Shown piece by piece: positions 1 to 11,600 of a stretch of DNA of 64,000 bases. Every line of letters begins with the position of its first letter. Within the stretch, counting starts at the first letter, position 1. Origin of the DNA: Sthenelais limicola. Taxonomy: Eukaryota > Annelida > Polychaeta > Phyllodocida > Sigalionidae. The position numbers were made by a program, and so were the translations under genes. The stretch covers positions 36,220,298-36,284,297 of the forward strand of contig OW804097.1 in the NCBI GenBank assembly GCA_942159475.1, written 5' to 3'. The notes under the pieces are model-generated. The model saw nothing but the letters and a program-made list of their open reading frames with translations. It was not told the DNA's origin and did no database searches.

Positions 1-189
1 CCTTCAAACGGAGGGAAAGCCTCTCGCCTCAAACCGCAAAGTGCCATTATAATTCCATTATAAGACCGCAATATGTCATTATATTCCCATTAGAACGCCT
101 AGTCTTGGCAAGGAAACCGATTAGCGAAGTAGGCGTCCGATCACTGGCATACCATTTTTTATCTGATCTGAGGGTTTGGACCTAGACTG
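1..189 (+). mobile_element. Family D MITE copy 1 (5' end outside window)
   Basis: Starts in the shared block CCTTCAAACGGAGGGAAAGC and ends TTTGGACCTAGACTG. Confidence 0.75.
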
Positions 190-211
190 GCTCCATATTA
201 CCAATGACACA

Positions 212-358
212 TATCTGGGTATATTTAGCATTGTGTGGTTTTAAAATATCTGTTCTGCTATATATTAAACTGAATTTTCAAGCTCATTTTTGTCTTAAAT
301 CTTGGTTATTGGAGAGAATTATTGAAGGTCAATTGTACATTCTCTAACAATCTGACCC
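212..358 (-). mobile_element. Family A MITE, right half only
   Basis: Ends ATTGTACATTCTCTAACAATCTGACCC. In these entries + means the CACCTTCACCAATCC arm is at the left; intact copies are about 235 bp with GGGTCAGAT or GGGTGAAAT ends. Confidence 0.7.
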
Positions 359-879
359 TATTACAGTGCAATGCGTATATGTCCGAAGATTAAAAATAAA
401 TGCGGGACGGACGTAAGTGTCTAAGTTCGCGGAAATGCTATCATATATTACTGATACCATGTCCCTGCTTTATTGCATGAAATACGACCAGAGATAACTT
501 GGGTAAACATTGTTTTTAGCTGAGGGAACAAGGAAGAAAAAATCAAGGAAGGAGGACAACGAGGAATCCTACTGAGATGAAAACCATAAACAATTAAGTT
601 ATGGTAGCGTTTATCGCCCTGTTTCTCCGGGGCGGGATGGCTAGGCCCTAGCAGTGTGTGAAACCGCAGGGCCCTGGAGACTGTCCCCTGCCCCCCTTTT
701 ATCACCACAAATAATGGCAGAGGGCAAAATAGTTCTACTGATTTCAGTTTGATCACGTAGGCCCCTCAGTACAGTGGAAGTTAAAAGTTTGCTTAACATT
801 ACTGTAATTCAGGAGATTCAGGAAATTTACAATTTATTAATAGTTTGTTGATATCCTTTTTACAATAAGGGCTATTTGG
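359..879. other. No feature seen
   Basis: Non-repetitive within the window; a short - strand ORF shows no domain. Confidence 0.5.
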
Positions 880-940
880 GTTTGAGGCCAGAGGCTTCGC
901 CTTCATTTGAAGGGACTATCTCAACTTTGGGCCTAGACTG
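880..940 (-). mobile_element. Family D fragment
   Basis: Reverse copy of the first 60 bp of the family only (GGGCCTAGACTG at its right end). Confidence 0.65.
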
Positions 941-1175
941 CATACTTCTGAGACTTCTCACACTCAAGAGGGCTATGAAATGACCGAATGGACCCGGAGA
1001 TAACCCCAGGGCATGGAGGGGATACCACAAAAATAAAAATAACACCATTTTAAGACTTCTAATTATAAACACTCTTGAGTAAAAATGTGTTTCAGTTTCA
1101 CATTCTGTCTGAAGGACATGTAGTACTTATCACGCGTTGATTGACAAGTGCAATAGCGATAAAAGAATCACAATA

Positions 1176-1401
1176 CAGTCTAGGCCCAAAAGATGAGAGT
1201 GTCCCTTCAAACGGAGGGAAACTCTTTCGCCTGAAACCGCAAAGTGCCAATATCCGGGGCCATCATAATTCCACTAAACCGCAAAATGTAATTATAGTCC
1301 CATTAGAACGCCTAGTTCTAGGCGAGAAAACAGATTAGCGAAGTCGGGGTCAAATCACTGACATATCATTCTTATCTGATCTGAGGGTTTGGACCTGGAC
1401 T
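1176..1401 (+). mobile_element. Family D MITE copy 2
   Basis: CAGTCTAGGCCCAAAAG to TTTGGACCTGGACTG. Sits between two copies of a host segment of about 90 bp (see findings). Confidence 0.75.
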
Positions 1402-1500
1402 GAATTATAAATACTCTTGAGTAAAAATATGTTTCCATTTCGCATTCTGTCTAAAGGACATGTAGTACTTATAACGCGTTGATTGACAAGTGCAGTACAT

Positions 1501-1735
1501 GGGTCAGATCTTCAGAAAATGTACAATTGGCCTTCACCAATCCTCTCAAATAACACAAATTTGAAACGAAAATCAGGTTCGAAATACAGTTCAACATGAC
1601 CAGACAGATTTATTGAATGAATACAATACAGAATATACTCAGATATACCTAGTATTTATCATTTTCCACTCTAATTTAGCAGAATTTGATAGATGTGTAG
1701 AACTATAAAATGTGCATTTTCTGAAAATCTGACCC
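1501..1735 (+). mobile_element. Family A MITE
   Basis: Both ends intact; inserted in the second copy of a duplicated host segment. Confidence 0.85.
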
Positions 1736-2020
1736 ATATAGCGATACAAGAATCACAATAGCGTTTTCAGCAATGAGTACAATGAGGAAGTGTAGTGAGA
1801 CCTGAATATATGCGACGTGAACGTACACCAACTGTATAGTGCTTAACGACTCATACATCCCCCATTCATATTCAACATGTCGGAAATTATAAATATGCTC
1901 CCTTCAAAAAACAGCTTCATGTTTTGCCAGAACATCCGTCACTGCGTTGGACAAGCTACCCCGGTCGCTCGTTCGCCCGTCCCCCCACTCACATAGATCC
2001 TCAAAACACACAATGTCAAT

Positions 2021-2256
2021 GGGTCCGATTTTTAGAAAATGGACAATCTACATTTCTACACATCTCTCAAATTCTGCTAAATTAGTGAGAACAATGATAG
2101 ATATTGAGTATATCTGAGTGTATTCTGTATTGTATTCATTCAATAAATCTGTGCGGTTTATGTTGAACTGTATTTTGAACCTGATTTTTGTCTGAAATTT
2201 GGGTTATTTGAGGGGATTGGTGAAGGCCAATTGTACATTTTCTGCAGATTTGACCC
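2021..2256 (-). mobile_element. Family A MITE
   Basis: Ends GGGTCCGATTTT and GCAGATTTGACCC. Confidence 0.85.
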
Positions 2257-2517
2257 ACGTATACATGTTCCACTCCCCTTTTAAGCAAAGAGACACACAC
2301 CAGGTTTCTGCTCAGATAATGATTTATTTATTTGTTTTGCATAATTCTGTCACCACAGCCGATCGAATGAACCAATTAATCGTATTATGTATTGACGATA
2401 TTCCTCAAATTTATTATGTTGTTTTTATACTGATTCTTAACAAACGAGTCATGTCTCACGTAGGCCAAAGGATATTTTAGCTCTTTGACATACTTTGTCC
2501 CTTATTGCTATTGTCTA

Positions 2518-3257
2518 TCAGCAAGGAGATAATTCTGAAGTATTTATGATAAGTTTTTTTTTTATTATTGAAGATACGTCATCGTGTCCCAGGATAATAT
2601 TTTTTTGTTTGGGATCCTCTTGAAACTTGCATGGCCTTTCTTTAATCTTATCAATATTATTTGTTTCGAGGGACACTTTCAATTCAAACGTTCCTGCATG
2701 TTCTGTCAATGTGTACCATGATTCTTCGGTTTTTGTATTCTAAATTCATCACTTGACAAAATTCCTCCTTGGTTAAAATGTTGTATGAATGAATGAGAAC
2801 AGAGGAACAGCGCAGCACAAAAATACACTGTAAAATGAAAATTAAGTACCCAAAAACCTTTAAGAAACCGTTCGGGAAATTGTTTCAAGGATAAGTGATA
2901 ATTTTCGTATTAATCCATTGTTTTGAAAAACTTGTAAAACAATTCTTATAATAAACTAAGTATGTTCCTTAATATACCATATCACTATTCTGTGTCGTAC
3001 AACAGGTTCAATACTACTTCCCTTGGCCTAATGAAATGAAAACGACCTTGACATGAAAACTGCTTGTAAAAATGAAGGCCACGTCGGTAGCGTATTCCGG
3101 TCTGTGGATTGGTTGAGGCAAGTCGTGTGCGGACTACCTCTTCCTCCAAGTCGTCGCGTGGTGGGGAGTACCTCTTCCTCCTTCTGCACAACCAAAGCGA
3201 TACAAGGAACTCATACTCCAAGGTAAATAACCATTCTCTAACACTGATATTAAGCAA
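2518..3257 (-). other. Unassigned open frames on the - strand
   Basis: Short frames at 2709-2518, 2888-2706 and 3257-2985 are locally more protein-like than their surroundings. One has a charged stretch RRRKRYSPPRDDLEEEVVR after a possible acceptor (ttggttgtgcag). No family is recognised and no joined gene model works, so this may be chance. Confidence 0.15.
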
Positions 3258-3273
3258 TGATTAAAAATTGAAT

Positions 3274-3600
3274 TTCTGTAAGATATTGTTAAGCTTTTAT
3301 TTACCTCTAATTGTAATCAACGTTCTCGTTGATCTAATAAAATCCCACAATTATATTGAGTAACATGGTGGGAATAATTAAACAATTGGGAAAATATCCC
3401 AATTAATTACGTTATTTAGGCATATGCCTTATTTCTTCCTGAATAAAGAAATGTGTAAAAAAAAAAAAAAAAAAAAATGCTGTAAGATATTGTTAAGCTT
3501 TTATTCATTGTAATATCGTATATCTCTAATTCTAATCAACGACATTAACAAATCTCGTTGTTTTAATAAAATCCCACAATTATATCGAATAACATGGCGC
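3274..3600 (+). repeat. Poly(A)-tailed insertion between two copies of a 100-bp host segment
   Basis: CTGTAAGATATTGTTAAGC through AATAAAATCCCACAATTATAT occurs at 3274-3354 and 3479-3583. Between them are GAATAAAGAAATGTGT and a 21-A run (3457-3477). Confidence 0.7.
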
Positions 3601-3917
3601 TTTATTTCGTAACGTTCGTAAGATATTTACTGAAGTTATGATATCGTATGGCGTCCATTAAGTCGCATACTCGTTAGGGGTATTATCAGTAAACGGAACA
3701 ACATCTATGAGTAATTATATGTATTATTAACATGCATTACATGTAGTTGATATATTTGCATTTTATAAGTCATGATATATGTAATATCAGAAGTCATTAC
3801 AATAAAAGTCACGTATGCTCTACTAAGATATATGTAATATAGACGAGTGCAACCCTGACAATAGTATCGTTAGCTTATACATTTTCAAAGCATTTGAATG
3901 TTTGTGACTCAGTATTT
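3601..3917. other. No feature seen
   Basis: AT-rich, no coding or repeat signal. Confidence 0.5.
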
Positions 3918-4151
3918 GGGTCAGATCGTCAGAAAATGTACAATCGGCAGTTCTACACATTTAGGAAATTCTGCTAAATTCTGCTGAAAAATGGTCAATA
4001 CTAGGTATATCTGAGGGTATTTGGTTTTGGGTTGATTCAAACAATCTGTTTAGTTATGTTGAATTCTATTTTGAACCTCATTTTAGCTTAAACTTAGGTT
4101 CTTTGAGAGGATTGGTGAAGACAAATTGTACATTTTCCGAAGATTTCACCC
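3918..4151 (-). mobile_element. Family A MITE
   Basis: TSD ATTT; right end of the TTTCACCC type. Confidence 0.87.
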
Positions 4152-4395
4152 ATTTAACATCCTAGTTCGATTCTCATGCGAGTTATTTTCGTAATATCGG
4201 CTGTCGAGACCAGTGGAGCTTCAAAAAAAATATTTGAAGGGAACCATATGTCACTAAGACATTTAAATGAGGGTGTCCCACTCTTGTTAGTATACAGACG
4301 ATCATGAAACACTGTCAGAGAAAGCAAATGTTGATATCAGTCTGATGTATGTCCCTTCTTATCACGGGGCTTCTAATAAAACAGCGGCGTTATGT

Positions 4396-4630
4396 GGGTC
4401 AGATTTTCAGAAAATGTACAATTAGCAGCTCTACACATTTAGAAAGGTTTCATTAATTAGGCTGTAAAATGATGAATACCGGGTATATCTGAGTATATTC
4501 GGTATCACATTGATTTAAAGTATCAGTTCTGTTATGTTAAACTGCATTTTGAAGCTCATTTTCATCTTAAATGTGGGCTATTTGAGACGATTGGTGAAGG
4601 CGGATTGTACATTTTCTGACGATCGGACCC
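4396..4630 (-). mobile_element. Family A MITE
   Basis: TSD ATGT. Confidence 0.87.
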
Positions 4631-4723
4631 ATGTGTTGGGAGGATAAACTGGCGAGTGTGCTCGATTTACCATCCAGACAAATGGGAATGTTAATGATAT
4701 CCTACACTTAGCAATATGCACCT

Positions 4724-4960
4724 GGGTCAGATTTCCAGAAAATATACAATTCACCTTCACCAATCCTCTCAAATAACCCCCATTTAAGACAGAAATTATG
4801 AGCTTCAGAATGCAGTTTAACATAACAAAACAGATACTTCAAATCAATGGGATACCAAATATACTCAGATATGCCCAGTATTAATCATTTTCAGCCTAAT
4901 TTAGCAGAATTTACTAAATGTGTTAAGCTGCCAGTTGTACATTTTCTGAAAACCTGACCC
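4724..4960 (+). mobile_element. Family A MITE
   Basis: TSD ACCT, one of the clearest because it is not AT-only. Confidence 0.88.
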
Positions 4961-5224
4961 ACCTTCGTTTTCCCATCTTACCCTTGCGATGGGGCCGCGA
5001 TATGACAACGTTAGCAGCATTTGATATCAGTATGGTATCATGATTCCATTAAGTAAGATGATAACTCCATGATTAGGAAGCCATGATTAAAATCAGATTA
5101 TTTGTAATCCTTATTGTTATGACATTAACTCTAAGCTTTATTTCTGCAAAGTAGTGTTATATCACTTAAAACTGTTAAATCTTAAATTGTGATCTAGATG
5201 TTATGTTCGAACCAAACTCTTTAT

Positions 5225-5330
5225 GGGTGAGATCGTCAGAAAATGTACAATTGGCCTTCACCAATCCTCTCAAATAACCCAAATTTAAGACAAAAATTCA
5301 GTTCAACAAAACCAAACAGATTGTTTGAAT
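5225..5330 (+). mobile_element. Family A MITE, left half of a split copy
   Basis: Starts GGGTGAGATCG and stops at GTTTGAAT, where the 2.03-kb element is inserted; the rest is 7361-7488. Confidence 0.85.
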
Positions 5331-5344
5331 CGGTTCTAGGTGAA

Positions 5345-5625
5345 TAGCCACCCGGTAAAAAGCCACCTGGCCACTAAGCCACCCGGTAAAAAGCCACTCG
5401 GTAAAAAGCCACCCAGTAAAAAGCCACCCTGATAAAACCCCCCCTAGTAAAAAGCCACTCAGTAAAAAGCCATTCCACTCAAATGCCACCTGGTAAAATG
5501 CCACCCGGTAAAAAGCCATCCGGTAAAAACCCACCCAGTAAAAAGCCACCTCAATCAAAAGCCACCTTGGTAAAAAGCCATCCCAGTCAAAAGCCACCTT
5601 GGTAAAAAGCCACCCGGTAATAAAA
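5345..5625 (+). repeat. Left subterminal minisatellite (AAAAAGCCACCCGGT)n
   Basis: About 18 degenerate units of 14-17 bp; the inverted counterpart is at 7097-7345. They produce a spurious long ORF on the - strand. Confidence 0.9.
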
Positions 5626-5639
5626 GCATAATTTATGCC

Positions 5640-7095
5640 AGTGACTACTTTTTGCAGAGTTGAAAAAAAAAAGTCTCTGCCTTCACTTAAGTGAGCAAGA
5701 GTAGTTATCTGTAAGTGTTAATATGAGATACGCCAGGATGTATACTGTATATACCCGTGTATAAGCCCCGGCTTCAATTAATTTCAAATGGTGATTTGAC
5801 CCAGCTTATATTTGGGGTGGGCTTATATTCGTGGCCTGGCTTATATTACACTAACTAAAATCCAGTATATTTAGCTGAAACACATTTATATTATTATCTT
5901 TACTTATTGCTCTGGTTTTTCGTGGTTTTTACATTTCAACCTTGCACTTCCCCCCCCCCCCCCACCTCCCTCCGTTCTGCCATGCCTGATGGACTATGAC
6001 AAAAATAATTGAAAATTGAAAATTGAAATTGAAAAGTAATAAAAAATGGTCCATTCTCATGAAACGGTTCCAAATGGGTATTTTTAGAAAGGTCATTGGA
6101 ATGAAATGAAATTGCTAGTATAGGCACCCCATACACTGAAAATGCGCTTCTTATGTATGGAAATTGTTGGAAGTATACTCTAAAATATATTGCGTCATGG
6201 ATGGTGGTGGTCACAAAGATATTTTCATATCTTATCCCCACAAATATAAAGTGACTTTTTTTCAAATAGGTAAAATAAGCTTAGAAAAAAGATAAGGGTT
6301 TTTTCAAAACATAGAGAGCACCAACCCATTTGTGTGTATTGTCCTTATCGTTTATTGGAAATAAAGTTTCTCATACATTTGACACAGCCCATAGAAGACT
6401 GCAAGAAACACTTGCGATGGTACACCGGGCAGCAGAAATGTGCCGGCCACCATCCTGCGCCATCCTCAACCCCTCTCCCCTCCCAAGTCTTGAACGAAGG
6501 GGAGCGTCTTTCCCACAATAATGTAACATGCATAAGGAACTGGCAGCGGGAATTTTGAGGGAAGAGACATTGCATTATAGGGTCTGGTGTAGCATTCCAA
6601 AGTTCCCCGTCTCAACATTCCCATTTGATTTGCATATAAATTTATTATTTCAGGAGTAAGGCTCTCCTCAGTTACTTGTGTTTTGGAATAATGAGACAAT
6701 TCACTAGACCTCTGATCAATTGAAAGTACTTATTCTCTAATTTTAAACATTTTGTTGACGATTTACTCCTTCTCATTTAACTTTAGAGGGGCAAGGTATG
6801 TGAAGCAAAATGGTCCAGGGAAAATGCACAGGCAGGCCTTGCATGTTGATTTATTACCAGCTTTTGGTCCAGTTCTGCCAACAAATGAATCCTCAGTTTT
6901 GGATAAAATTGTGTCCTGATACACCTGCATAAATGAATGGTTCCCTTTATGGTGGGGTCATTTTTACATAACACCGGCCATAACAGGGGAATGCGTTGGG
7001 GTGTGTAGTCAGGCATATAGGCCATAGAGCATAGTATATTAGTTACATGGGTAAGGCAGAGAGCAGGTTGGGCAACCGCGGTAGCCCAAGCTTTA
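5640..7095. other. Interior of the 2.03-kb element, no gene seen
   Basis: Contains GGCTTATATT repeats (5760-5850) and a run of C (5950). Short ORFs on both strands overlap each other and show no domain. Confidence 0.5.
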
Positions 7096-7096
7096 C

Positions 7097-7345
7097 CAGG
7101 TGGCTTTTTCCCGGATGGCTTTTTACCGGGTGGCTTACCGGGTGGCTTTTTCCCAGATGGCTCTTTACCGGGTGGCTTTTTTCTGGATGGTTCTTTACTG
7201 GGTGGCATTTAGCCTAGGTTGGCTTTTTACCAGATAGGTTTTGCACCCAAGTGGCTCTTTACCGGGTGGCTTTTTCCCAAATGGTTCTTTACCAGGTGGC
7301 TTTTTACCAGTGGCATTTTACCGGGTGGCTTTTTACCGGGTGGCA
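7097..7345 (-). repeat. Right subterminal minisatellite, inverted
   Basis: Repeats of ACCGGGTGGCTTTTT with TTTTTCCC-type variants, mirror image of 5345-5625. Confidence 0.9.
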
Positions 7346-7360
7346 ATTCGCCTGACACCG

Positions 7361-7488
7361 TTTGGATCAAGGCAATGTCAAATACTCTCAGATATACCTA
7401 TAGTATTGACCATTTTTTACAGTCTAATTTAGCAGAATTTCATAAATGTGTAGACCTGCCGATTGTACATTTTCTGAAGATCTGACCC
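7361..7488 (+). mobile_element. Family A MITE, right half of a split copy
   Basis: Resumes at TTTGGATCAAGGC and ends GAAGATCTGACCC. Confidence 0.85.
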
Positions 7489-7675
7489 TTATATGCTTTT
7501 TAATTTGGCAAATGAGATGTATCACCATTGTGAATATTTGTCCCAATAGAATTATTTAAAAAAAGAATATCGAGGAAAAGTGTAATCCCTACAACTTGAA
7601 ATAATTCTAATGCATTTTGGTGCAGCATTTTCACTTAATTATCTGATATAATTAATCACAATGGTGTACATTGAA

Positions 7676-8384
7676 ACGCCCAGTCCTAAGCCAGAAAACC
7701 GATTAGCGAAGTAGGCTGACACACCATTCTTATCTGATCTGAGGGTGAATGAGTGAGATTGGTTGCTTTACACCCTTATCAACACATTTAATATGGTTAT
7801 ATCAAGGGCGGGTGAGCTGAGAGGGAGGCAGTTTATGATCATATCCAAGAAATAGAGATAGAGAAGAAGGGAAAGAGAGACAGAGAAAAGAGACAGAAAG
7901 GCACTTTATGGTCTTACCCAGGAAATAGAGATAGAGAGGAAGGGAGAGAGAGACAGAGAAAAGAGACAGAAAGGCACTTTATGATCATACCCAGGAAATA
8001 GAAATAGAGAAGGGAGAGAGAGACAGAGAAAAGAGACAGAAAGGCACTTTATGGTCTTACCCAGGAAATAGAGATAGAGAAGAAGGGAGAGAGAGACAGA
8101 GAAAAGAGACAGAAAGGCACTTTATGGTCTTACCCAGGAAATAGAGATAGAGAGGAAGGGAGAGAGAGACAGAGAAAAGAGACAGAAAGGCACTTTATGG
8201 TCATACCCAGGAAATAGAGATAGAGAAGAAGGGAGAGAGAGACAGAGAAAAGAGACAGAAAGGCACTTTATGGTCTTACCCAGGAAATAGAAATAGAGAA
8301 GGGAGAGAGAGACAGAGAAAAGAGACAGAAAGGCACTTTATGGTCATACCCAGGACCACTCTGATCTGAGGGTTTGGACCTAGA
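7676..8384 (+). mobile_element. Family D MITE copy 3 with internal minisatellite expansion
   Basis: The family block GAAAACCGATTAGCGAAGTA at 7695 and the end GGGTTTGGACCTAGA at 8370 are separated by the 72-bp tandem array at 7836-8358. Confidence 0.6.
7836..8358 (+). repeat. Minisatellite, about seven units of 70-73 bp
   Basis: Each unit contains GAAATAGAGATAGAGA, GGGAGAGAGAGACAGAG and GGCACTTTATGGTC. Units alternate between gtcttaccc and catacccag variants, giving a higher-order pattern. Confidence 0.92.
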
Positions 8385-8547
8385 ATGTTCAATACTGGAC
8401 TCAAACTATATAGATATAGTAATCTTCGCCTTTGACTATATCAAATACCATTTCAGCGCATTCCATATTAACCATATTTATTCAGTACTAGTTAACAGCA
8501 GCCAATGTGAAATTCATACTATTTATTTCTGTTTTTATTCTTCTCAG

Positions 8548-8662
8548 ATGTTCAACCACGTGGTGGTTGGGGTATGTGGGATGGCCATCCTATGGACGTG
8601 CCTCTTCAACACCCAGAAAGACATTAGAACTAAACTGGACAAGGAGTATGACTACATAGTTG
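8548..8662 (+). CDS. GMC oxidoreductase exon 1 (start, hydrophobic N terminus)
   Basis: The exon begins with ATG right after ttctcag and ends in phase 1 inside a Val codon at TG|GTAAGG. It encodes the hydrophobic N terminus and the first beta strand (EYDYIV) of the Rossmann fold. An in-frame ATG at 8374 lies in a family D end and is less likely. Confidence 0.85.
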
Positions 8663-11600
8663 GTAAGGAGACTGTTAATTTGAATAGGGGATTTGCATGT
8701 GCCACTACGCATGTCTGTTACAGTGCATCCTGGGATGGATTCTAATGAAATCTGACATACAACTATTTCGCAATATTTTCATCGAAAATTTCAAGAATGT
8801 TTTCACTGAAATCATATAGCTTTTATAAATGATCTATAAAAACCAAATGCATGATGGGAAAGATGATGGCTTAATTGTGCTATTAAAACATGTATAACAC
8901 ATGGATATTGACATTAGATCATTGATAAATAATCCATGATGAACATGACATGTTTTCTATAGATTTTAGACTGTACTATTAGTCCCATAATTCCTTGCGA
9001 ATCTGTATTCAAAATGGCGGCTATGCAAATTCCCTATTAGTCACGTTTATTTATAAATTACTCTCACACAATACAAAGCTAACTTAAATCATCTATTTTT
9101 GTGTGCATTTGACCGGTCCTTTATAATGATTTTAACTCATGAAAGCCTCACTGGACTGAAAAATGACCTTCTATACAAAATTAATATATTTTTAAATTCT
9201 AAGAAAGGTCTATAACCATGGACAGAGGTTTTGTTTTCTGACAACAAGGCTTGCAATCCACGATGTCGAAGGGCATAGAAACTCTGAACGAATGTTGACT
9301 TAAATTGTACCTTTCCCGGATCATCATTTCTTTGCTAAGAAAAGCTTGTATACATGTATCTAGCTCTACTAATAATGGTGAAAATACCCCGCCATTCCCA
9401 ATTTCAATTTGATTTTTTTATATTGTTTATTGACAAATTCCACATTTGTGATACGTTTCATTGTCACAAAGAAATATAAAAAAATAAGTTCATTTAATTA
9501 TATTTATGCATCGACGACATATCTCTTATTCAAATACATACAAAGTTCGATATAATAATATAATCAATTGGAGTATTTCACGTCGAATATAAGAGACTAC
9601 ACATTCAAGAGGGTAACCATTTTGAACGATTATATGGGTCAGATCTTCGGAAAATGTACAATCGGCAGATCTACCCATTTAGTAAATTCTGCTAAATTAG
9701 ACTGTAAAAGGGTCAACACTAGGTATATCTGAGTATATTTGACATTGCCTTGATTCAAACAATCTGTTTGATTATGTTGTACTGAATTTGACACCTCATT
9801 AGTGGCTTGAATGTGGGTTATTTGAGAGGATTGGTGAAGATGAATTGTACGGTTGCTGGCGATCTGACCCTTATAGTTACTGAAAATATACCGACAATAT
9901 ATTTTTTCAAAATTAATCATCATTTAAATTAATGTTATAAATTAAATATTGTGTTACAGTGGGAGGAGGATCAGCCGGAGGAATCGTCGCCACCCGCCTT
10001 AGTGAGGATACAGACCGCACGGTGGCACTACTGGAGGCGGGACCGGATAACTCGGAGTTTCCCCACGCAGACATTCCCGCCTCCTATCTCAATCTGCAGA
10101 AGAGCGAGGTGGACTGGCAGTACATGACGGAACCCCAGAACCACAGCTGTCAAGGCCTCGTCGGAAAGGTATAAATGGGTCAGATTTTCAGAAAATGTAC
10201 AATTGGCAACTGTACACATTTAGTTAATTCTGCTGAATTAAGCTGCAATTTGGCCAATACTATGTAACTTCGAGTACCGTATATTTGGTATTGCATTGAT
10301 TCTAGCAATCTGTTTGGTTAGGTTGAACTGTATTTTGGTCTTTATTTTCGTCTAAAATGTGGGTTATTTGAGAAGATTGGCGAAGTTGAATTGTACATTT
10401 TCTGAAAATTTGACACAAATGCACTTGTCAATTGCACCCCCCCCCCCTCATCCGACCCCCGGGGGTATGGGGGATTGTCCCGGGCATTTTGGGAAATATG
10501 ATGAAATCCCCGACCCACCAGAGCAAGAAATTCCTGTAAATCCCCGACCTCATGGGGCACATTTTCACATTATTATTGCAAATAAAAATTATAAAAAATA
10601 CTTTGGTAACTAAGGGAAATCCCCGCCTAGGTGGGGGCATATTGTTTTGGACATCCCCCTACCATTTCCCCATACCCCCGTGGGTGGGGGGCGGGGGGGA
10701 TGCAATTGACAAGTGCATTATTAATGATGGGTTCTTTTTCAGCTCACTGTTTGTCATTTTTGGAAGTAAAATTCACAACAAAGTGAAGTGGTAGTTATGA
10801 CACTAAAGAAGTAAATCTTGCATTTGTAGCTCTTTTATTTCTAAATTCTCAAAATAGATTCAGACCAGTTAATATTAAACATAACATGCCTCGTATTATG
10901 TCTTTTTGTAAGAACGTCCACTCGTTGTTACATCGAAAATCGTTATCACTCAAACTTAAAACCAAGAATATCCTTAATTTTCTATAGTTACATCAAAATT
11001 CCTGGTAAACCCGCTTTTTAAATACCAAAAGTTGTTATGTTTTATATTATTATTTACAAGTACTCACATTATCATTACTCCATTATTTGTTTAAAGTAAT
11101 GTTGCTTTTAACAAAGCATTGCACCATGGTTTTATGACTTATCAGTGAGATTATAAATATGCATGCACATCTCATCAGTACAGTTTAGGTCCAAAGACGA
11201 GAGAGTCCCTTCAAGCGAAGGAAAAGCCTGTCGCCTCAAACCGCAAAGTGCCATTATAATTCCATTAAGACCGCAAAATCTCATTATATTCCCATTAAAA
11301 CACCTATAGTCCTAGGTCAGAAAACTGATTAGCGAAGTAGGCGTCCAATCACTGACATACCACTCTAATCTGACCTGAGGGTTTGGACATGGACTGAGTA
11401 TCTAGATAGACATGATTATGATTAAATTGCATCACCAATGAAGACGAGAAAAATAATCCTTTTTGTGTATGACTATTTTTCCAAACTTCAACTTTTTTTT
11501 ATTTTTGGAAATAGAGAAGCGCCTGGCCCCGCGGTCGTGCCCTCGGAGGTTCTAGTTTGATCAACGCCATGATGGTAACAAGATGCAGTAAATTTGACTA

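Larger units (their letters stand above)
5331..7360. mobile_element. 2.03-kb element with minisatellite ends, nested in a family A MITE
   Basis: The ends CGGTTCTAGGTGAATAGCC (5331 on) and, on the other strand, CGGTGTCAGGCGAATTGCC (7360 inward) are inverted copies. They are flanked by TTTGAAT (5324-5330) and TTTGGAT (7361-7367), a 7-bp TSD with one mismatch. Each end runs into many degenerate repeats of AAAAAGCCACCCGGT, in inverted orientation at the two sides. The interior (about 5640-7095) includes GGCTTATATT-type repeats and no recognisable gene. It splits a family A copy whose halves are 5225-5330 and 7361-7488. Confidence 0.8.

Noticed and set aside
5298..5597. A 99-aa repetitive frame rich in WLFTGWLF
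   Set aside because: Translation of the AAAAAGCCACCCGGT minisatellite; the mirror array gives a Pro/Lys-rich frame at 6783-7208 for the same reason.
7836..8358. CRISPR-like regular array
   Set aside because: Units are contiguous purine-rich minisatellite repeats without unique spacers, in animal DNA.
8374..8547. Longer N terminus for the GMC protein starting at 8374
   Set aside because: It would begin inside the family D end, has no signal-peptide logic, and is separated from the family-like N terminus by a good splice acceptor.
10431..10700. GC-rich ORFs in intron 2
   Set aside because: They come from the C-run and G-run arms of family H and overlap on both strands.
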